The notes: a model not told the origin generated them from the letters alone. A stretch of 64,000 nt of DNA from Clostridia bacterium (GCA_017501255.1 JAFVXE010000061.1:186001-250000); one strand, 5' to 3'. Positions 16,530-26,154 are shown, counted from the stretch's first letter. Numbers and translations: made by a program.

Positions 16530-17017
16530 GCCATCACCACCAGTCTTTTGTCTTCCTTACCATCCTCAAAGATGATGCCCTCACTCTTGTAGCGCTTGAG
16601 CACAAAGTGGGTGGCAGTGCCGGTGACGGTTTCCAACGTGCTCAGCTTGGTGCTGACAAAAAAGGCCAGTTCTTTGAGGGTGGGGGCTTCCACCAGCAGC
16701 AAAAGGTCATAGGCGCCGCTCATCAAATAAACAGACTTTACTTCGTCAAAACGATAGATTCGTTCAGCGATAGCATCAAAGCCCTGATCCCGCTGAGGGG
16801 TGACCCGCACTTCGATCATGGCTTCCACACGCTCTTTGGCAACCTTATCCCAGTTGATCACGGGAGAATAGCGCAAAATGACACCGGACTTTTCCATCTC
16901 GGCAATAGCGGCTGCTACTTCCTCCAAGCTTGCGCCGGTCATGGTGGCCAGCTGCTCTAAAGGCAGCCTGCAATCCTCTTTCAAAATCTGCAACAGTTCC
17001 ATCTGCAAATTCCGCAT
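16526..17017 (-). CDS. Lrp/AsnC-family regulator
   Basis: 163 residues from the ATG 9 bases after GAAGGAG (upstream ATG at 17065 has no ribosome site). N-terminal winged HTH (about 1-55, LEQLATMTGASLEEVAAAIAEM), linker, then the RAM ligand-binding beta-alpha-beta domain (about 70-145) with YLMSGAYDLLLLVEA. Expected to sense an amino acid and control the coupled aminotransferase gene. It has a clear promoter of its own at 17075-17103. Confidence 0.9.
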   Translation of the reverse strand: MRNLQMELLQILKEDCRLPLEQLATMTGASLEEVAAAIAEMEKSGVILRYSPVINWDKVAKERVEAMIEVRVTPQRDQGFDAIAERIYRFDEVKSVYLMSGAYDLLLLVEAPTLKELAFFVSTKLSTLETVTGTATHFVLKRYKSEGIIFEDGKEDKRLVVMA

Positions 17018-17074
17018 TGATTTCACTCCTTCATTGCTGTCAGCGTTTGGCAGCAAAAATGCCATATCACAAGT

Positions 17075-17103
17075 AGTATAGCGTAAAGCAGGAGTGGTTG
17101 CAA
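17075..17103 (-). promoter_or_regulatory. Promoter of the Lrp-aminotransferase operon
   Basis: Minus strand: -35 TTGCAA (17098-17103), 17-base spacer, -10 TATACT (17075-17080). Confidence 0.65.
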
Positions 17104-17133
17104 GTTTTTCGGCGGTTCTGAATCAAACGGCGG

Positions 17134-18741
17134 TTACGGGGTCAGCAGCCAGCCCTGCACCATGAGTTCCGCAGGCTGTCCATCCCGTTCCCACAGGCGA
17201 AGGTTGCAGATGCGCAACGTGCGACCATCCTTCAGGAGCAATTCCTCCTTGAGCAAGGTTTCCGAGGCAAAATCCGCACACTTCAGCAAGTCTTCGGCTG
17301 ACAATCCAAGGGTATCCTCGCTATCCCAATCATCAAGACTGGAATCGAAGCGATACCATTCAGCATAGCGGAAACCATCCACCCAGACGAAATCTGCAGA
17401 ATTAGTGCCGCTAACGTAATAGGTTTTGGTCACGCTGCTGCCTGCATAGCCAAATCCAAACAATTCCTGATTCGTGACGAAATGACCATCCTGTTTTTTC
17501 TGCTGCTGAAAAAGCGCCGTGAAGGAACCGGCGGGCACATTTTCCAGATCATACAGGTAGTCCGCAGCCGAGAGAATTTTCTCCTGATGATCAGGCGCTG
17601 CATCCGGATTGGCTACGATCCGCTGGGTAGCGGTATCCAGCATATTGCACTGCACCAGCGACTTTTTCAGCCGGGCTTCCTGATTCCAGCGGGCCACATC
17701 CTTCATGTTCACCGGCGAAACCGTAAGCAGCAGCACCGCAATGGCAGCACCGATCCAGAACCAGTTGGCGCGTTTGCGCAGAAGGCCCCACAGAACGACC
17801 AATATCCAAAGAAACGTGATCACCATGCCAATATAGCGGTTGGGGGTGATACCATAGGCATCGTAGCGCATCCATACGCCAATCTGCTGCACCACTGCCA
17901 CCGGCGGCAGCAGCCATGCACCCCAGCGGGTGAACCAGCGAGCAAAGCGGTTTTCCTCACCGGTGAGGCACAGATGAAGCACGGTAAACAGCGCCAGTGC
18001 GGTCAGGCCAAGCCAGTTCATCTGGCCAACCGGCATCTCCCAGCGGATAGCAATCAACAGGATGTAACAAAGCAATATCGCCAAGAACACCAAGTACACA
18101 GGCAAAAACAGGTTTGCCGCAATCTTCCGAAAACCGCCTCTGTTGTCAGGAGAGGTGTCCTCATCCGGCAACCTGCCCAGAAACAGCCACGGCATCACCA
18201 GCATAAAGCACAGGATCATTGCCATTGAGTTCAGATTATTCTGAATACGCCACGCATCTTCCAAGAACAGCGCTGACACTGCCGCCAGGCAAAGCTGAAT
18301 CGCCAGTTCCAGACACAGCGCCAATCCAAAACTGCTGAATGCGCAACCGGCAATCTGACTGAGCCGTTGGGGACGATGCTCTTTGCCGGAAGCGAAATGC
18401 ACGCACAACAAAAGGACCGCAATCCAAATGCCCCAATAGGCCATCGTGCCGCCTTGCCAGAGAATACCGCCCAGCAGCACTCCAGCAGCAGCCGCTGCCC
18501 ATCCCAGCCATTTATTCAATGCAAACCGCTTTTGAAGCAAACAGGCCAGCGTTGCAAAGCCGATGCCCATCAAAGCAGACATAGCACCATGATTCATCAG
18601 ATCGCTAAGCTGCTGTTTTTCATAGGAAATCCAATCCCAGGCAACCAACAGCCCGGAAAAGGCAACGCAAAGCAACGCCGTTGGAGCAAAATTGCTCCAC
18701 AGGCGTGCCAGAAAACCACGAATATTCAAACGTTCTTTCAT
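17134..18741 (-). CDS. DUF4153 family membrane protein
   Basis: 535 residues after GGAGGGATACC. About ten to twelve hydrophobic helices in residues 15-340, including the DUF4153-type segment YDAYGITPNRYIGM, then a roughly 180-residue soluble C-terminal part. Function is unknown for the family. It lies downstream of the sugar ABC permease genes with a 90-base gap and no terminator, so read-through from them is possible but not shown. Confidence 0.75.
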   Translation of the reverse strand: MKERLNIRGFLARLWSNFAPTALLCVAFSGLLVAWDWISYEKQQLSDLMNHGAMSALMGIGFATLACLLQKRFALNKWLGWAAAAAGVLLGGILWQGGTMAYWGIWIAVLLLCVHFASGKEHRPQRLSQIAGCAFSSFGLALCLELAIQLCLAAVSALFLEDAWRIQNNLNSMAMILCFMLVMPWLFLGRLPDEDTSPDNRGGFRKIAANLFLPVYLVFLAILLCYILLIAIRWEMPVGQMNWLGLTALALFTVLHLCLTGEENRFARWFTRWGAWLLPPVAVVQQIGVWMRYDAYGITPNRYIGMVITFLWILVVLWGLLRKRANWFWIGAAIAVLLLTVSPVNMKDVARWNQEARLKKSLVQCNMLDTATQRIVANPDAAPDHQEKILSAADYLYDLENVPAGSFTALFQQQKKQDGHFVTNQELFGFGYAGSSVTKTYYVSGTNSADFVWVDGFRYAEWYRFDSSLDDWDSEDTLGLSAEDLLKCADFASETLLKEELLLKDGRTLRICNLRLWERDGQPAELMVQGWLLTP

Positions 18742-18831
18742 TGGTATCCCTCCATGGACGCAGACTGCCCTGCGCCTTGTGCTCCTCTACAGTATATCAC
18801 AGGTTGGCTGTAACAAACATTACAACTGTTC

Positions 18832-19692
18832 TTATCCCTTCACCGCCCCGGCCATCACGCCGAAAACAATATACTTCTGACACACCAGATACACCACCAC
18901 AATGGGCAGAATCGCCAGCACCAGCATAGCCATCATAGCGCCCATATCCACGGAGCCATAGCCACCTTTCAGGTACTGCACCGCAATGGGGATGGTCTTG
19001 TATCGCTTCAGATCCAGCACCAGATAGGGCAGCAGATAGTCATTCCAGATCCACATGGCTTGCAGAATGCCCACCGACACAAAGCAGGGCTGTAATATGG
19101 GCAGCACCACCGAGAAAAACACCCGCAGCGGTTTGGCCCCGTCGATCATAGCGGATTCCTCCATGGCAACCGGCACGCTTTTCATGTACCCGGAAAACAG
19201 GAAAACGGCCAGCCCGGCCCCGAAACCCAGATACACCGGCACAATGCCAATGGGCGTGTTCAGCCGGAGCACATTGGCAATCTTGCTCAGGGTGAACATG
19301 ACCATCTGAAAAGGCACCACCATGGACAGAATGAACAGCCGGTACAAAAGCCTGGTCGCCCGGTTGCGCACCCGGCTCAGATACCATGCGCACATGGATG
19401 TAAACAGCAGGATGGCCAACACGGAAAGCACGGTGATCATGGTGCTGTACAGCATGGCCATGGGGAAATCCGTTCGGGCGATCCCCGTCTGATAATTGGC
19501 AATCCCGGCACAGGTTTTGGCATCCGGCAGCGCAAAGGGCATCCGGCTGATATAGATTTTCTTTTTGAAACTGTTCAGTAGCACCATCACAAAGGGATAC
19601 ACATACACCAGCGACAAAAGCACCATTCCCACGCTGATGAGGCGGTTGAGCAGGCTGTTGCTGTTTTTCCTCTTTTTCATTGTTTTGTTCAT
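18832..19692 (-). CDS. Carbohydrate ABC transporter permease (MalG-type)
   Basis: 286 residues, six transmembrane helices. The EAA loop, which couples to the ATPase, is visible as EESAMIDGAKPLRVFFSVVLPILQP, confirming a binding-protein-dependent sugar importer permease. ATGA overlap with the MalF-type permease gene upstream. No ATPase gene is present, as is common in Clostridia and bacilli where a shared MsmX/MsmK-type ATPase serves many importers. Confidence 0.92.
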   Translation of the reverse strand: MNKTMKKRKNSNSLLNRLISVGMVLLSLVYVYPFVMVLLNSFKKKIYISRMPFALPDAKTCAGIANYQTGIARTDFPMAMLYSTMITVLSVLAILLFTSMCAWYLSRVRNRATRLLYRLFILSMVVPFQMVMFTLSKIANVLRLNTPIGIVPVYLGFGAGLAVFLFSGYMKSVPVAMEESAMIDGAKPLRVFFSVVLPILQPCFVSVGILQAMWIWNDYLLPYLVLDLKRYKTIPIAVQYLKGGYGSVDMGAMMAMLVLAILPIVVVYLVCQKYIVFGVMAGAVKG

Positions 19693-20537
19693 GCCTCCAC
19701 CTCTCCCCTTTGCGTCAGGCGCAGCTGAAGCAGCGCAATGCCAACCACAATCAGGCAGAACACCACTGCCTTGGCCTGTCCTGCGCCCTCCCAGCCGCTG
19801 CGGCCGTAGAAGGTGTTATAGATATTCAGCGCCAGCAATTCCGACCGCCCGGAGGGCATACCATTGGTCAGCGACAGATTCTGGTCGAACAGTTTGAAGC
19901 CGTTGGTCAGCGTCAGAAACGTACAGATGGTAATGGACGGCCTCAGCATGGGCAGGCGCACGTGCCAGAAGGTCTGCCAGGCTGAGGCACCGTCGATGCC
20001 CGCCGCTTCGCTGAGTTCTTCCGGAATGGTGGAGAGGCCGGAGATGTAGATGATCATCATGTAGCCTGCCTGCTGCCACAACATGATCAGCAAAAGCCCC
20101 CAGAAGCCGTACCATTCATTGGTCACAATGGTTAGCCCCAGCGGATTCAGAATCCCGTTGAAGATCACCTGCCACAGCCAGCCCAGCACAATGCCGCCAA
20201 TCAGATTGGGCAGAAACAGCACCGTGCGGAAAACATCCCTGCCCCGGATGGCCCGGGTAAGCAAGAGCGCCATGCTCAGGCCAAATACATTAATCGTCGC
20301 CGTGGACAGGACCGCAAACAGCGCCGTGAACCACAGGGAATGCAAAAATCCGCCGCCTCCATCCGAAAAGGCGCGGATATAGTTGTCAAAACCGGTGAAA
20401 ACCGCATCCGACAGCGTGGTGAAATCGCAAAAGGACAGATACAGTCCCATCCCGAAGGGTGCCAGAAAGCCGATGGCAAACGCCAGCAGCGTTGGCAGTA
20501 CAAACACAGGCCAGTATTTTCCGATGAAGCGTTCCAA
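19689..20537 (-). CDS. Carbohydrate ABC transporter permease (MalF-type)
   Basis: 282 residues from a TTG start: GGAAGGAG lies 8 bases before TTG-GAA-CGC (ERFIGKYWPVFVLP), whereas the much longer open frame runs back into the binding-protein gene. Six helices and the EAA loop SEAAGIDGASAWQTFWHVRLPMLRP. Partner of the MalG-type permease, which it overlaps by 4 bases. 131 bases separate it from the binding-protein gene, with no feature I can name in them. Confidence 0.9.
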   Translation of the reverse strand: MERFIGKYWPVFVLPTLLAFAIGFLAPFGMGLYLSFCDFTTLSDAVFTGFDNYIRAFSDGGGGFLHSLWFTALFAVLSTATINVFGLSMALLLTRAIRGRDVFRTVLFLPNLIGGIVLGWLWQVIFNGILNPLGLTIVTNEWYGFWGLLLIMLWQQAGYMMIIYISGLSTIPEELSEAAGIDGASAWQTFWHVRLPMLRPSITICTFLTLTNGFKLFDQNLSLTNGMPSGRSELLALNIYNTFYGRSGWEGAGQAKAVVFCLIVVGIALLQLRLTQRGEVEA

Positions 20538-20668
20538 ACCGCCATCTCCTTCCGCAGGGCACGCCTGCCCGGATAGCATGGCCCAAAGGATGGGAAAGCA
20601 TACCTGCGAAATGGCTTTGGTTGATGGGGTGGCTTGGAAGGCTGGTTTCATGAGAAAACAGACGATTG

Positions 20669-22057
20669 CTACCGTTCGTTGGCCGCCTGGTATTCTTTGG
20701 CCCAGCCATCCACAAAGGCTGTTCGCACCGCTTCCCAATCTCCGGTGCCTTGCGCATACTCCAAAAGTGCTGCACCCACATTGTTTTTCCACGTTTCTGA
20801 CGGGATGGTGGTAAAGCTCCAGCTGACAGGCGTTTTGCCCAGTTCCAGATAGTCTGCCGCCGCCTTTTGCAGCGGATTGTCTGCTGTGTATTCCTCACCA
20901 AAGGTACGGAAAGGCGTCACAAAGCCCATCTTGTGCGCCAAGGCGTCCCTGCCCTCGTCGCTGGTGATGCACCATTCCAGAAAGGCGATCGTTGCGCTGA
21001 TATCCGCTTCGCTGGCTTTGCGGTTGACACACCAGTAGTTTTCCGAACCGGTGCACAAGCCCTGATTTTCTTCGCCGGGTGCACCAATATAAATCGGCAG
21101 CATCCCCAGTTGTTCATCCTCAAGTCCGGCTTCAATCAGCCCTTCGTACGCCCATGTGCCGTTCTGGTAGAACACCGCCTCGCCAAGGGCAAACTCTGCC
21201 AGGGCATCCTCGTTGGTTTTGCCGCCAATCAGCGTGGGGGCGCAGGTGGCATTGTGAATATACAGATCCCACACTGCCCGGTATCCATCCAGATAGGTGC
21301 CCTGAACAGCATCGCTGACATTCACATCCCCAGCTTTGTATTCATAGTAGATGGGCAGGTTTGCCAGATGGGTCTTGAAGCGCCAGTCGGAGCTGGAATC
21401 CATTCCGGCAGAAGTGAAAGCGCCCAGCACGCCCACTTCATCCCTGCGGCGCTGGATATCCTCCGCCACCGCTTTCAGGGTGGCAAAATCCCGAATGTCT
21501 TCCGGGGCTGTGATCACTGCCCCGGGCAGAGCACAGTATGTTTCCAGCAGATCCTTGCGATAAATCAGCCCATAGGTTTCGATGGCATAGGCAACGCCCA
21601 GCACCTGACCATTCTCCCGCAGGGCAAATTCATCGCTTTTCAGCTGTTCCACCAGTGCGGTGCCGCTCAGATCCAGACAATAATCCCGCCAGGTGCGCAG
21701 CCCCACCGGGCCGTTGACCTGAAACAGCGTGGGCATCTGCGCCTTTTCCATCTCGGAACGCAGGGTATCCTCATAGGTGTCGGATGCAGCTGTCATCACC
21801 GTAACCGGGACGCCGGTACGAGTGGTGTAAACCTTGGCCAGTTCCTCCCACTGCATGGCCTGTTCCGGCTTGAAGTTCAGATAATACACCTGTCCGCCGG
21901 ATGCTGGCTGTGTTGTTCCATTCCCCTTGTTTTCTGATGTTTCCGAAGCTTTGGCAGGCGCAGTTGTGCCGCCCTTGGGCGCCTCTGCGGCAGCAAAGAT
22001 CACCGACAGCGCCAAAAGCATCCCTGCCGCAATGACAATCGCCAATAGTTTTCTCAT
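20669..22057 (-). CDS. Extracellular sugar-binding protein of ABC importer
   Basis: 462 residues of the family 1 extracellular solute-binding fold (NFKPEQAMQWEELAKVYTTRTGVPVTV, AIETYGLIYRKDLLETY, NGTWAYEGLIEAG). The N-terminus is a classical signal peptide (MRKLLAIVIAAGMLLALSV...AAAEA) followed by a Thr/Ser/Lys-rich linker, with no lipobox Cys. That is unusual, since Gram-positive importer receptors are normally lipoproteins. It heads the importer transcript. The substrate is probably an oligosaccharide, by family; no specific sugar is indicated. Confidence 0.88.
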   Translation of the reverse strand: MRKLLAIVIAAGMLLALSVIFAAAEAPKGGTTAPAKASETSENKGNGTTQPASGGQVYYLNFKPEQAMQWEELAKVYTTRTGVPVTVMTAASDTYEDTLRSEMEKAQMPTLFQVNGPVGLRTWRDYCLDLSGTALVEQLKSDEFALRENGQVLGVAYAIETYGLIYRKDLLETYCALPGAVITAPEDIRDFATLKAVAEDIQRRRDEVGVLGAFTSAGMDSSSDWRFKTHLANLPIYYEYKAGDVNVSDAVQGTYLDGYRAVWDLYIHNATCAPTLIGGKTNEDALAEFALGEAVFYQNGTWAYEGLIEAGLEDEQLGMLPIYIGAPGEENQGLCTGSENYWCVNRKASEADISATIAFLEWCITSDEGRDALAHKMGFVTPFRTFGEEYTADNPLQKAAADYLELGKTPVSWSFTTIPSETWKNNVGAALLEYAQGTGDWEAVRTAFVDGWAKEYQAANER

Positions 22058-22105
22058 GTTGTTCCCCTTCCTCCCTGATGATGCAGGCTTGTCCCTTTGA
22101 AGGCA

Positions 22106-22141
22106 ACAAAACAGGCCGCCGGGGCTTTGATCAGCTCCGGC
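22106..22141 (-). terminator. Terminator-like hairpin behind murG
   Basis: Minus strand GCCGGAGC/GCCCCGGC (one mismatch, 22118-22141) followed by GGCCTGTTTTG. It would end the spoIIGA-sigE-murG transcript before the binding-protein gene. Confidence 0.5.
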
Positions 22142-22246
22142 AGCCGTTTGTGTTCCTCCGGCTATGGCTATTGTGAACCAGCAAGGGGATTTTCAGTTTT
22201 GTAATCCTTGTATCGGTTGGAAAACAACAGTTGCTTTGGAAAAGGA

Positions 22247-23317
22247 TCAGGCCTTTTCCGCCTTGCGGATCAACTCCAGCACAGGCTCGGTGCCATCCTG
22301 CACCGGATAGGCCTTCAGGGTTTCTTCCATCTCTGCCCGGTCATTGAGCAGTTCTTCCAGCGCAGCAGTCATGGTTTCAGCCGTCATATCCTCCTGCATC
22401 AGCACCCGGGCAAGGCCCTGACGCTGGTAGCTCTTGGCATTCTCGATCTGGTCGCCACGGCTTGCGCCCAAGGGATAGGGCACCAGCAGCATGGGCTTAT
22501 GCAGCGCCAACAGTTCGCTCAAGGTATTGCTGCCTGCACGGCTCAGCACCAGATCGGCCACTGCCAGCGCATCCGGCATTTCCGCAGAGAGGAATTCCTT
22601 CTGGCAATAGCCTTCCAGATTCAGCAGGCTTTCATCCAGATTCCCCTTGCCGCACAGGTGAAGCACATCCATCTTGGGCAGCAGATTGGGCAAAGCTTCC
22701 CGCAGGCATTTGTTGACGCTCTGTGCGCCCAGACTGCCGCCGGTCATCAGCAGCACCGGCTTTTGACCATCAAAGCCAGCCATGGCAAGGCCTGCCGCCC
22801 GGCTGCCCTGAAACAGTTCAGGACGTAGCGGCGTGCCGGTGTTCACGCCCTTCTCTCCCAGCGCTTTGGCGCATTCCGGGAAGGTGGTGGCCACCTTGGT
22901 GGCAAACTTGGCGCAGATGCGGTTGGCCAGGCCGGGGGTCAGGTCGCTTTCGTGGCAAACAGCGGGCACACGGCACAGCCATGCGCCGATGACCACCGGC
23001 ACGCTGACAAACCCGCCCTTGGAGAAACACACATTGGGCTTGAGTTTCCGCATCAGGCCGATGGACTGGAATGCGCCCCAGATGACCCGGAAGGGGTCGG
23101 TGAAATTCTGCAAACTGAAATACCGGCGCAGTTTGCCGCTTTTGACCGAATGATAGGTAATGCCCGGAATCTGGGCGATCATCTGATGCTCAATCCCATT
23201 TTCCGTGCCGATGTAATGAATATCATAGCCCATTTCCTTCAATCGGGGAATCAGGCTCAGGTGGGGCGTGACGTGACCGGCGGTACCGCCGCCAGTGAGA
23301 ACAATTCGCTTACTCAT
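22247..23317 (-). CDS. murG: UDP-GlcNAc:lipid I N-acetylglucosaminyltransferase MurG
   Basis: 356 residues, full length. N-terminal GGGTAGHVTPHL (G-loop 1), later GGSLGAQSVN (G-loop 3), SRAGSNTLSELLALHKPMLLVPYPL (UDP-GlcNAc-binding) and DQIENA. It adds GlcNAc to lipid I, giving lipid II, on the cytoplasmic membrane face. Unusually it follows sigE rather than lying inside a division/cell-wall cluster; the 86-base gap to sigE shows no clear terminator. Confidence 0.95.
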   Translation of the reverse strand: MSKRIVLTGGGTAGHVTPHLSLIPRLKEMGYDIHYIGTENGIEHQMIAQIPGITYHSVKSGKLRRYFSLQNFTDPFRVIWGAFQSIGLMRKLKPNVCFSKGGFVSVPVVIGAWLCRVPAVCHESDLTPGLANRICAKFATKVATTFPECAKALGEKGVNTGTPLRPELFQGSRAAGLAMAGFDGQKPVLLMTGGSLGAQSVNKCLREALPNLLPKMDVLHLCGKGNLDESLLNLEGYCQKEFLSAEMPDALAVADLVLSRAGSNTLSELLALHKPMLLVPYPLGASRGDQIENAKSYQRQGLARVLMQEDMTAETMTAALEELLNDRAEMEETLKAYPVQDGTEPVLELIRKAEKA

Positions 23318-23403
23318 CCAGTGTACCTCCCGTTGGCGGCGGCTGTCAGCCGTATCCGCCTGCTACCCAACAGTATACCACAGCAGGGGTTGATCTGTAC
23401 AGG

Positions 23404-24120
23404 TCAGCCGATTCTTTTCAGCTCCGTCTGCAACCTGCCCAGTATGCGTTTTTCCAGCCGGGAGATATAGCTCTGGGAAATGCCCAGCAAATCTGCCACT
23501 TCCTTCTGGGTATACTCCTTGTGTCCCCCCAGCCCAAAGCGCAGCATGATGATGCGTTTCTCCCGCTCCCCCAGATGGCTCAGGGCATCCCGGAGGATAT
23601 CCCGCTCGATTTCCTTATCCAGATTGCAGCTGACCGTATCCGGACGGGTGCCAAGTACATCGCTGAGCAGCAGTTCATTGCCGTCCCAGTCGGTTTTCAG
23701 CGGCTCATCCAGACTGACTTCCAGCTTCAGTTTGCTGGTTTTGCGCAAAAACATGAGGATTTCATTTTCAATGCAGCGGCTGGCATAGGTGGCCATCTTG
23801 ATTTTCTTGGCGCAGTCAAAAGTACCCACGGCCTTGATCAGCCCGATGGTGCCAATGGAAATCAAATCCTCCAAGGGAATGGATGTATTCTCAAACCGCC
23901 TTGCAATGAATACCACCAGCCGCAGATTGTGCTCAATCAGAATGGCACGGGCATTCTCATCGCCCAATTTCAACCGGGCGGTCATTTCCCTCTCCTCCTC
24001 CGGCGAAAGCGGCGGCGGCAGAGGATCCGGGCCGCCGATGTAGAAAACCTCCTGGGGAAACAGTCTTGCAAGCAGCCGTTGAAAAGCCAGCTGCAAACCC
24101 TGAGATGATTGCTGCATCAA
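23404..24120 (-). CDS. sigE: Sporulation sigma factor SigE (pro-sigma-E)
   Basis: 238 residues. A pro-sequence of about 28 residues ends at [13 protein letters not shown], matching the SpoIIGA cleavage region of Bacillus pro-sigma-E. Sigma-70 region 2 follows ([38 protein letters not shown]) and region 4 ([16 protein letters not shown]...[23 protein letters not shown]). It directs mother-cell transcription early in sporulation. It starts 12 bases after spoIIGA, which encodes its activating protease. The usual downstream sigG is absent; murG follows instead. Confidence 0.96.
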   Translation of the reverse strand: MMQQSSQGLQLAFQRLLARLFPQEVFYIGGPDPLPPPLSPEEEREMTARLKLGDENARAILIEHNLRLVVFIARRFENTSIPLEDLISIGTIGLIKAVGTFDCAKKIKMATYASRCIENEILMFLRKTSKLKLEVSLDEPLKTDWDGNELLLSDVLGTRPDTVSCNLDKEIERDILRDALSHLGEREKRIIMLRFGLGGHKEYTQKEVADLLGISQSYISRLEKRILGRLQTELKRIG

Positions 24121-24132
24121 GAAAACTCCTTT

Positions 24133-24900
24133 CTATTCACGGATGGCTGCCAACGGCACCAGCGCCTGTGTGCCTTTGTATTCCTTGCCGGCTACCGCTG
24201 CCAGCAGCCGTACCTCCCTCCGGATGCCATCCACATACAGCCAGCACCGATCCGGGCGGAACAGGGGCAGCAGATTATGGCCTGCCGCCGTGCGTACATG
24301 GAGCAGCCGGAACCCACGGGGCATCACCCGCAAAGCGTCGATCATCACCGCATCCGGGTAGAGGGCATGGGCCGCTTTCAGGGGAATCACCAGCACCGGC
24401 AAAGAGGTGATGGGATCCCGTATCAGGTTGCCGGTATCCACCATGGCCGGCAGCATGATGTTCCGCTCCCCCACCTGCAATTCCACATGGCGCACTTCCT
24501 TGAGCACTGCGGGCAGGAGGCGGATCAGCAGATACACCAGCCCCTCCAATGCAAGGCTGCCAGCCATGGCAGCCCACGGATGCGCACCACGATTCATCAA
24601 TGCCGTCATGGCACCGCCCAATAGCAGACTGGCGCAAAGGGTGGTAACCACGCACCGGCGCACTGCTGCTCTGCCCTCCGGGCGATAGCACAGCCATACG
24701 CCCACCGGAAGCCCCGCCAGACCTGCCAAAGGAATCAGCATTCCCGCAAAGGCAGACAATCCCGCCGGGATGGTTCCCCATACAAGCCGCCGAAATCCTG
24801 GGGCATCCACCCCGGCCAGCTTGCCGCCCAGCAGCAACGCACAGCCGCAAAGCAGCAGATTGCAAAACAAATAACGTTCCCCATGCAGCACACGGTTCAT
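24133..24900 (-). CDS. spoIIGA: Sigma-E processing aspartyl peptidase SpoIIGA
   Basis: 255 residues. N-terminal membrane half with about four to five hydrophobic helices (1-130), then a soluble peptidase half with the catalytic DTGN at 155-158 (MVDTGNLIRDP). It cleaves pro-sigma-E at the septal membrane. The membrane part is somewhat shorter than in Bacillus subtilis, so one N-terminal helix may be missing; the start has the acceptable ribosome site GGAAGG. Strictly paired with sigE. Confidence 0.92.
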   Translation of the reverse strand: MNRVLHGERYLFCNLLLCGCALLLGGKLAGVDAPGFRRLVWGTIPAGLSAFAGMLIPLAGLAGLPVGVWLCYRPEGRAAVRRCVVTTLCASLLLGGAMTALMNRGAHPWAAMAGSLALEGLVYLLIRLLPAVLKEVRHVELQVGERNIMLPAMVDTGNLIRDPITSLPVLVIPLKAAHALYPDAVMIDALRVMPRGFRLLHVRTAAGHNLLPLFRPDRCWLYVDGIRREVRLLAAVAGKEYKGTQALVPLAAIRE

Positions 24901-24922
24901 CCTTCCGGCAAGTGATGGAACC

Positions 24923-24956
24923 AGTATAGGCTGATGGGCAGCAAAGCAGCGTCGAA
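24923..24956 (-). promoter_or_regulatory. Candidate spoIIG promoter with Spo0A box
   Basis: Minus strand -10 TATACT (24923-24928). A 0A-box-like heptamer, CGTCGAA on the plus strand (24950-24956; consensus TGTCGAA, one mismatch), lies 21 bases upstream, where Spo0A binds at Bacillus spoIIG. No good -35 at 17 bases, as expected for a Spo0A-dependent promoter. Confidence 0.4.
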
Positions 24957-24998
24957 ACCGGCTGCGAAGGATGGGGAACCCTGTTGGGCTGTGGGAGG

Positions 24999-25027
24999 TT
25001 GTTTCCCCGCCCGCTTTGTGCTATGAT
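24999..25027 (+). promoter_or_regulatory. Promoter of the CE2 esterase gene
   Basis: -35 TTGTTT (24999-25004), 17-base spacer, -10 TATGAT (25022-25027). Confidence 0.55.
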
Positions 25028-25069
25028 GAATAAACTGACATACTACACAGAAAACGGAGCGTACCTGCG

Positions 25070-26134
25070 ATGATCAAACGTTTCATGCCTACGTACCAAA
25101 CCCTGAAACCGCTTGGCCGTACCCATCTGCTCAACGATACCCTGTGGATGGCATGGTCCGGCTCCGGCGCTGCTTTCACCTTCTTCGGCAAAAGCTGCGC
25201 CATCACCATGGCTGGTGACAGTACCTCTTACGCCGCTGGTGAAAAGGACAATCAGGCCCGTATTGCCATCGAAGTAAATGACCAGCGGGTGGTGGATGCG
25301 CTGATGGACGCCCCCGAGAAGACCTTTCCCATCTTTTCGTCCGATACAGCGCAGGAAGTGTCCGTGCGCATCATCAAGCTGTCGGAAAGCGCCATGTCCA
25401 CCTGTGCCATCAAGTGGATCACGGTGGATACGGACGGGCGCATCCAGCCAGCAGCGCCCAAAGCGCACCGCATCGAAATCGTAGGTGATTCCATCACCTG
25501 CGGCTACGGCACCGATGACCTTGACCCGGAGCATCATTTCGTCACCGGCACCGAGGATGTGACCAAGTCCTACTCCTACAAAACCACCCAGGCGCTGGAT
25601 GTGGATTACAGCATCGTTTCCTTAAGCGGCTACGGCATTATTTCCGGCTACACGGCCACTGCCGAAGAAAAGGTGCACCAGATTCTGCCTGAATACTATG
25701 AAAAGCTGGGCTTTTCCTATGCCAGCTATCTGGGCATGAAGCCTCAGGAAACAGCTTGGAACTTCCAAAGCAAGCCGGAGCTGATCATCATCAATCTGGG
25801 CACCAACGATGACAGCTACTGCCTTGACCATCATGACCGGCAGCTGGACTACCAGCAGAACTACACCGTCTTCCTCAAGACGGTGCGCTCCCACAACCCG
25901 GCGGCAAAGATCCTTTGCGTACTGGGCATGATGGGCGACCGGCTGTATCCCTTTGTGGAGGTGGCTGCCGCAGACTATACCGCCCAGACCGGAGATACCA
26001 ACATCGCCTGTATGCCCTTCCCGGTACAGCTGGCAGAGGATGGCTATGCTGCGGACTGGCATCCTTCCATCGTGACCCACGACAAGGCCACGGAACGGCT
26101 GGTGGCGTATGTGAAGCAGCTGATGGGGTGGTAA
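25070..26134 (+). CDS. Carbohydrate esterase family 2 (acetylxylan esterase-type SGNH hydrolase)
   Basis: 354 residues. N-terminal jelly-roll-like domain (about 1-125), then an SGNH/GDSL hydrolase: catalytic Ser141 in IVGDSITCGYG, block II Gly in SGYGIISG, block III Asn in INLGTNDD, and Asp329/His331 in ADWHPSI. This two-domain layout is that of CE2 deacetylases, which remove acetyl groups from xylan or manno-oligosaccharides. No signal peptide, so it acts on imported, partly degraded sugars. Monocistronic with its own promoter and a strong terminator. Confidence 0.88.
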   Translation: MIKRFMPTYQTLKPLGRTHLLNDTLWMAWSGSGAAFTFFGKSCAITMAGDSTSYAAGEKDNQARIAIEVNDQRVVDALMDAPEKTFPIFSSDTAQEVSVRIIKLSESAMSTCAIKWITVDTDGRIQPAAPKAHRIEIVGDSITCGYGTDDLDPEHHFVTGTEDVTKSYSYKTTQALDVDYSIVSLSGYGIISGYTATAEEKVHQILPEYYEKLGFSYASYLGMKPQETAWNFQSKPELIIINLGTNDDSYCLDHHDRQLDYQQNYTVFLKTVRSHNPAAKILCVLGMMGDRLYPFVEVAAADYTAQTGDTNIACMPFPVQLAEDGYAADWHPSIVTHDKATERLVAYVKQLMGW

Positions 26135-26154
26135 CTCGACGGACAGGATAACAA

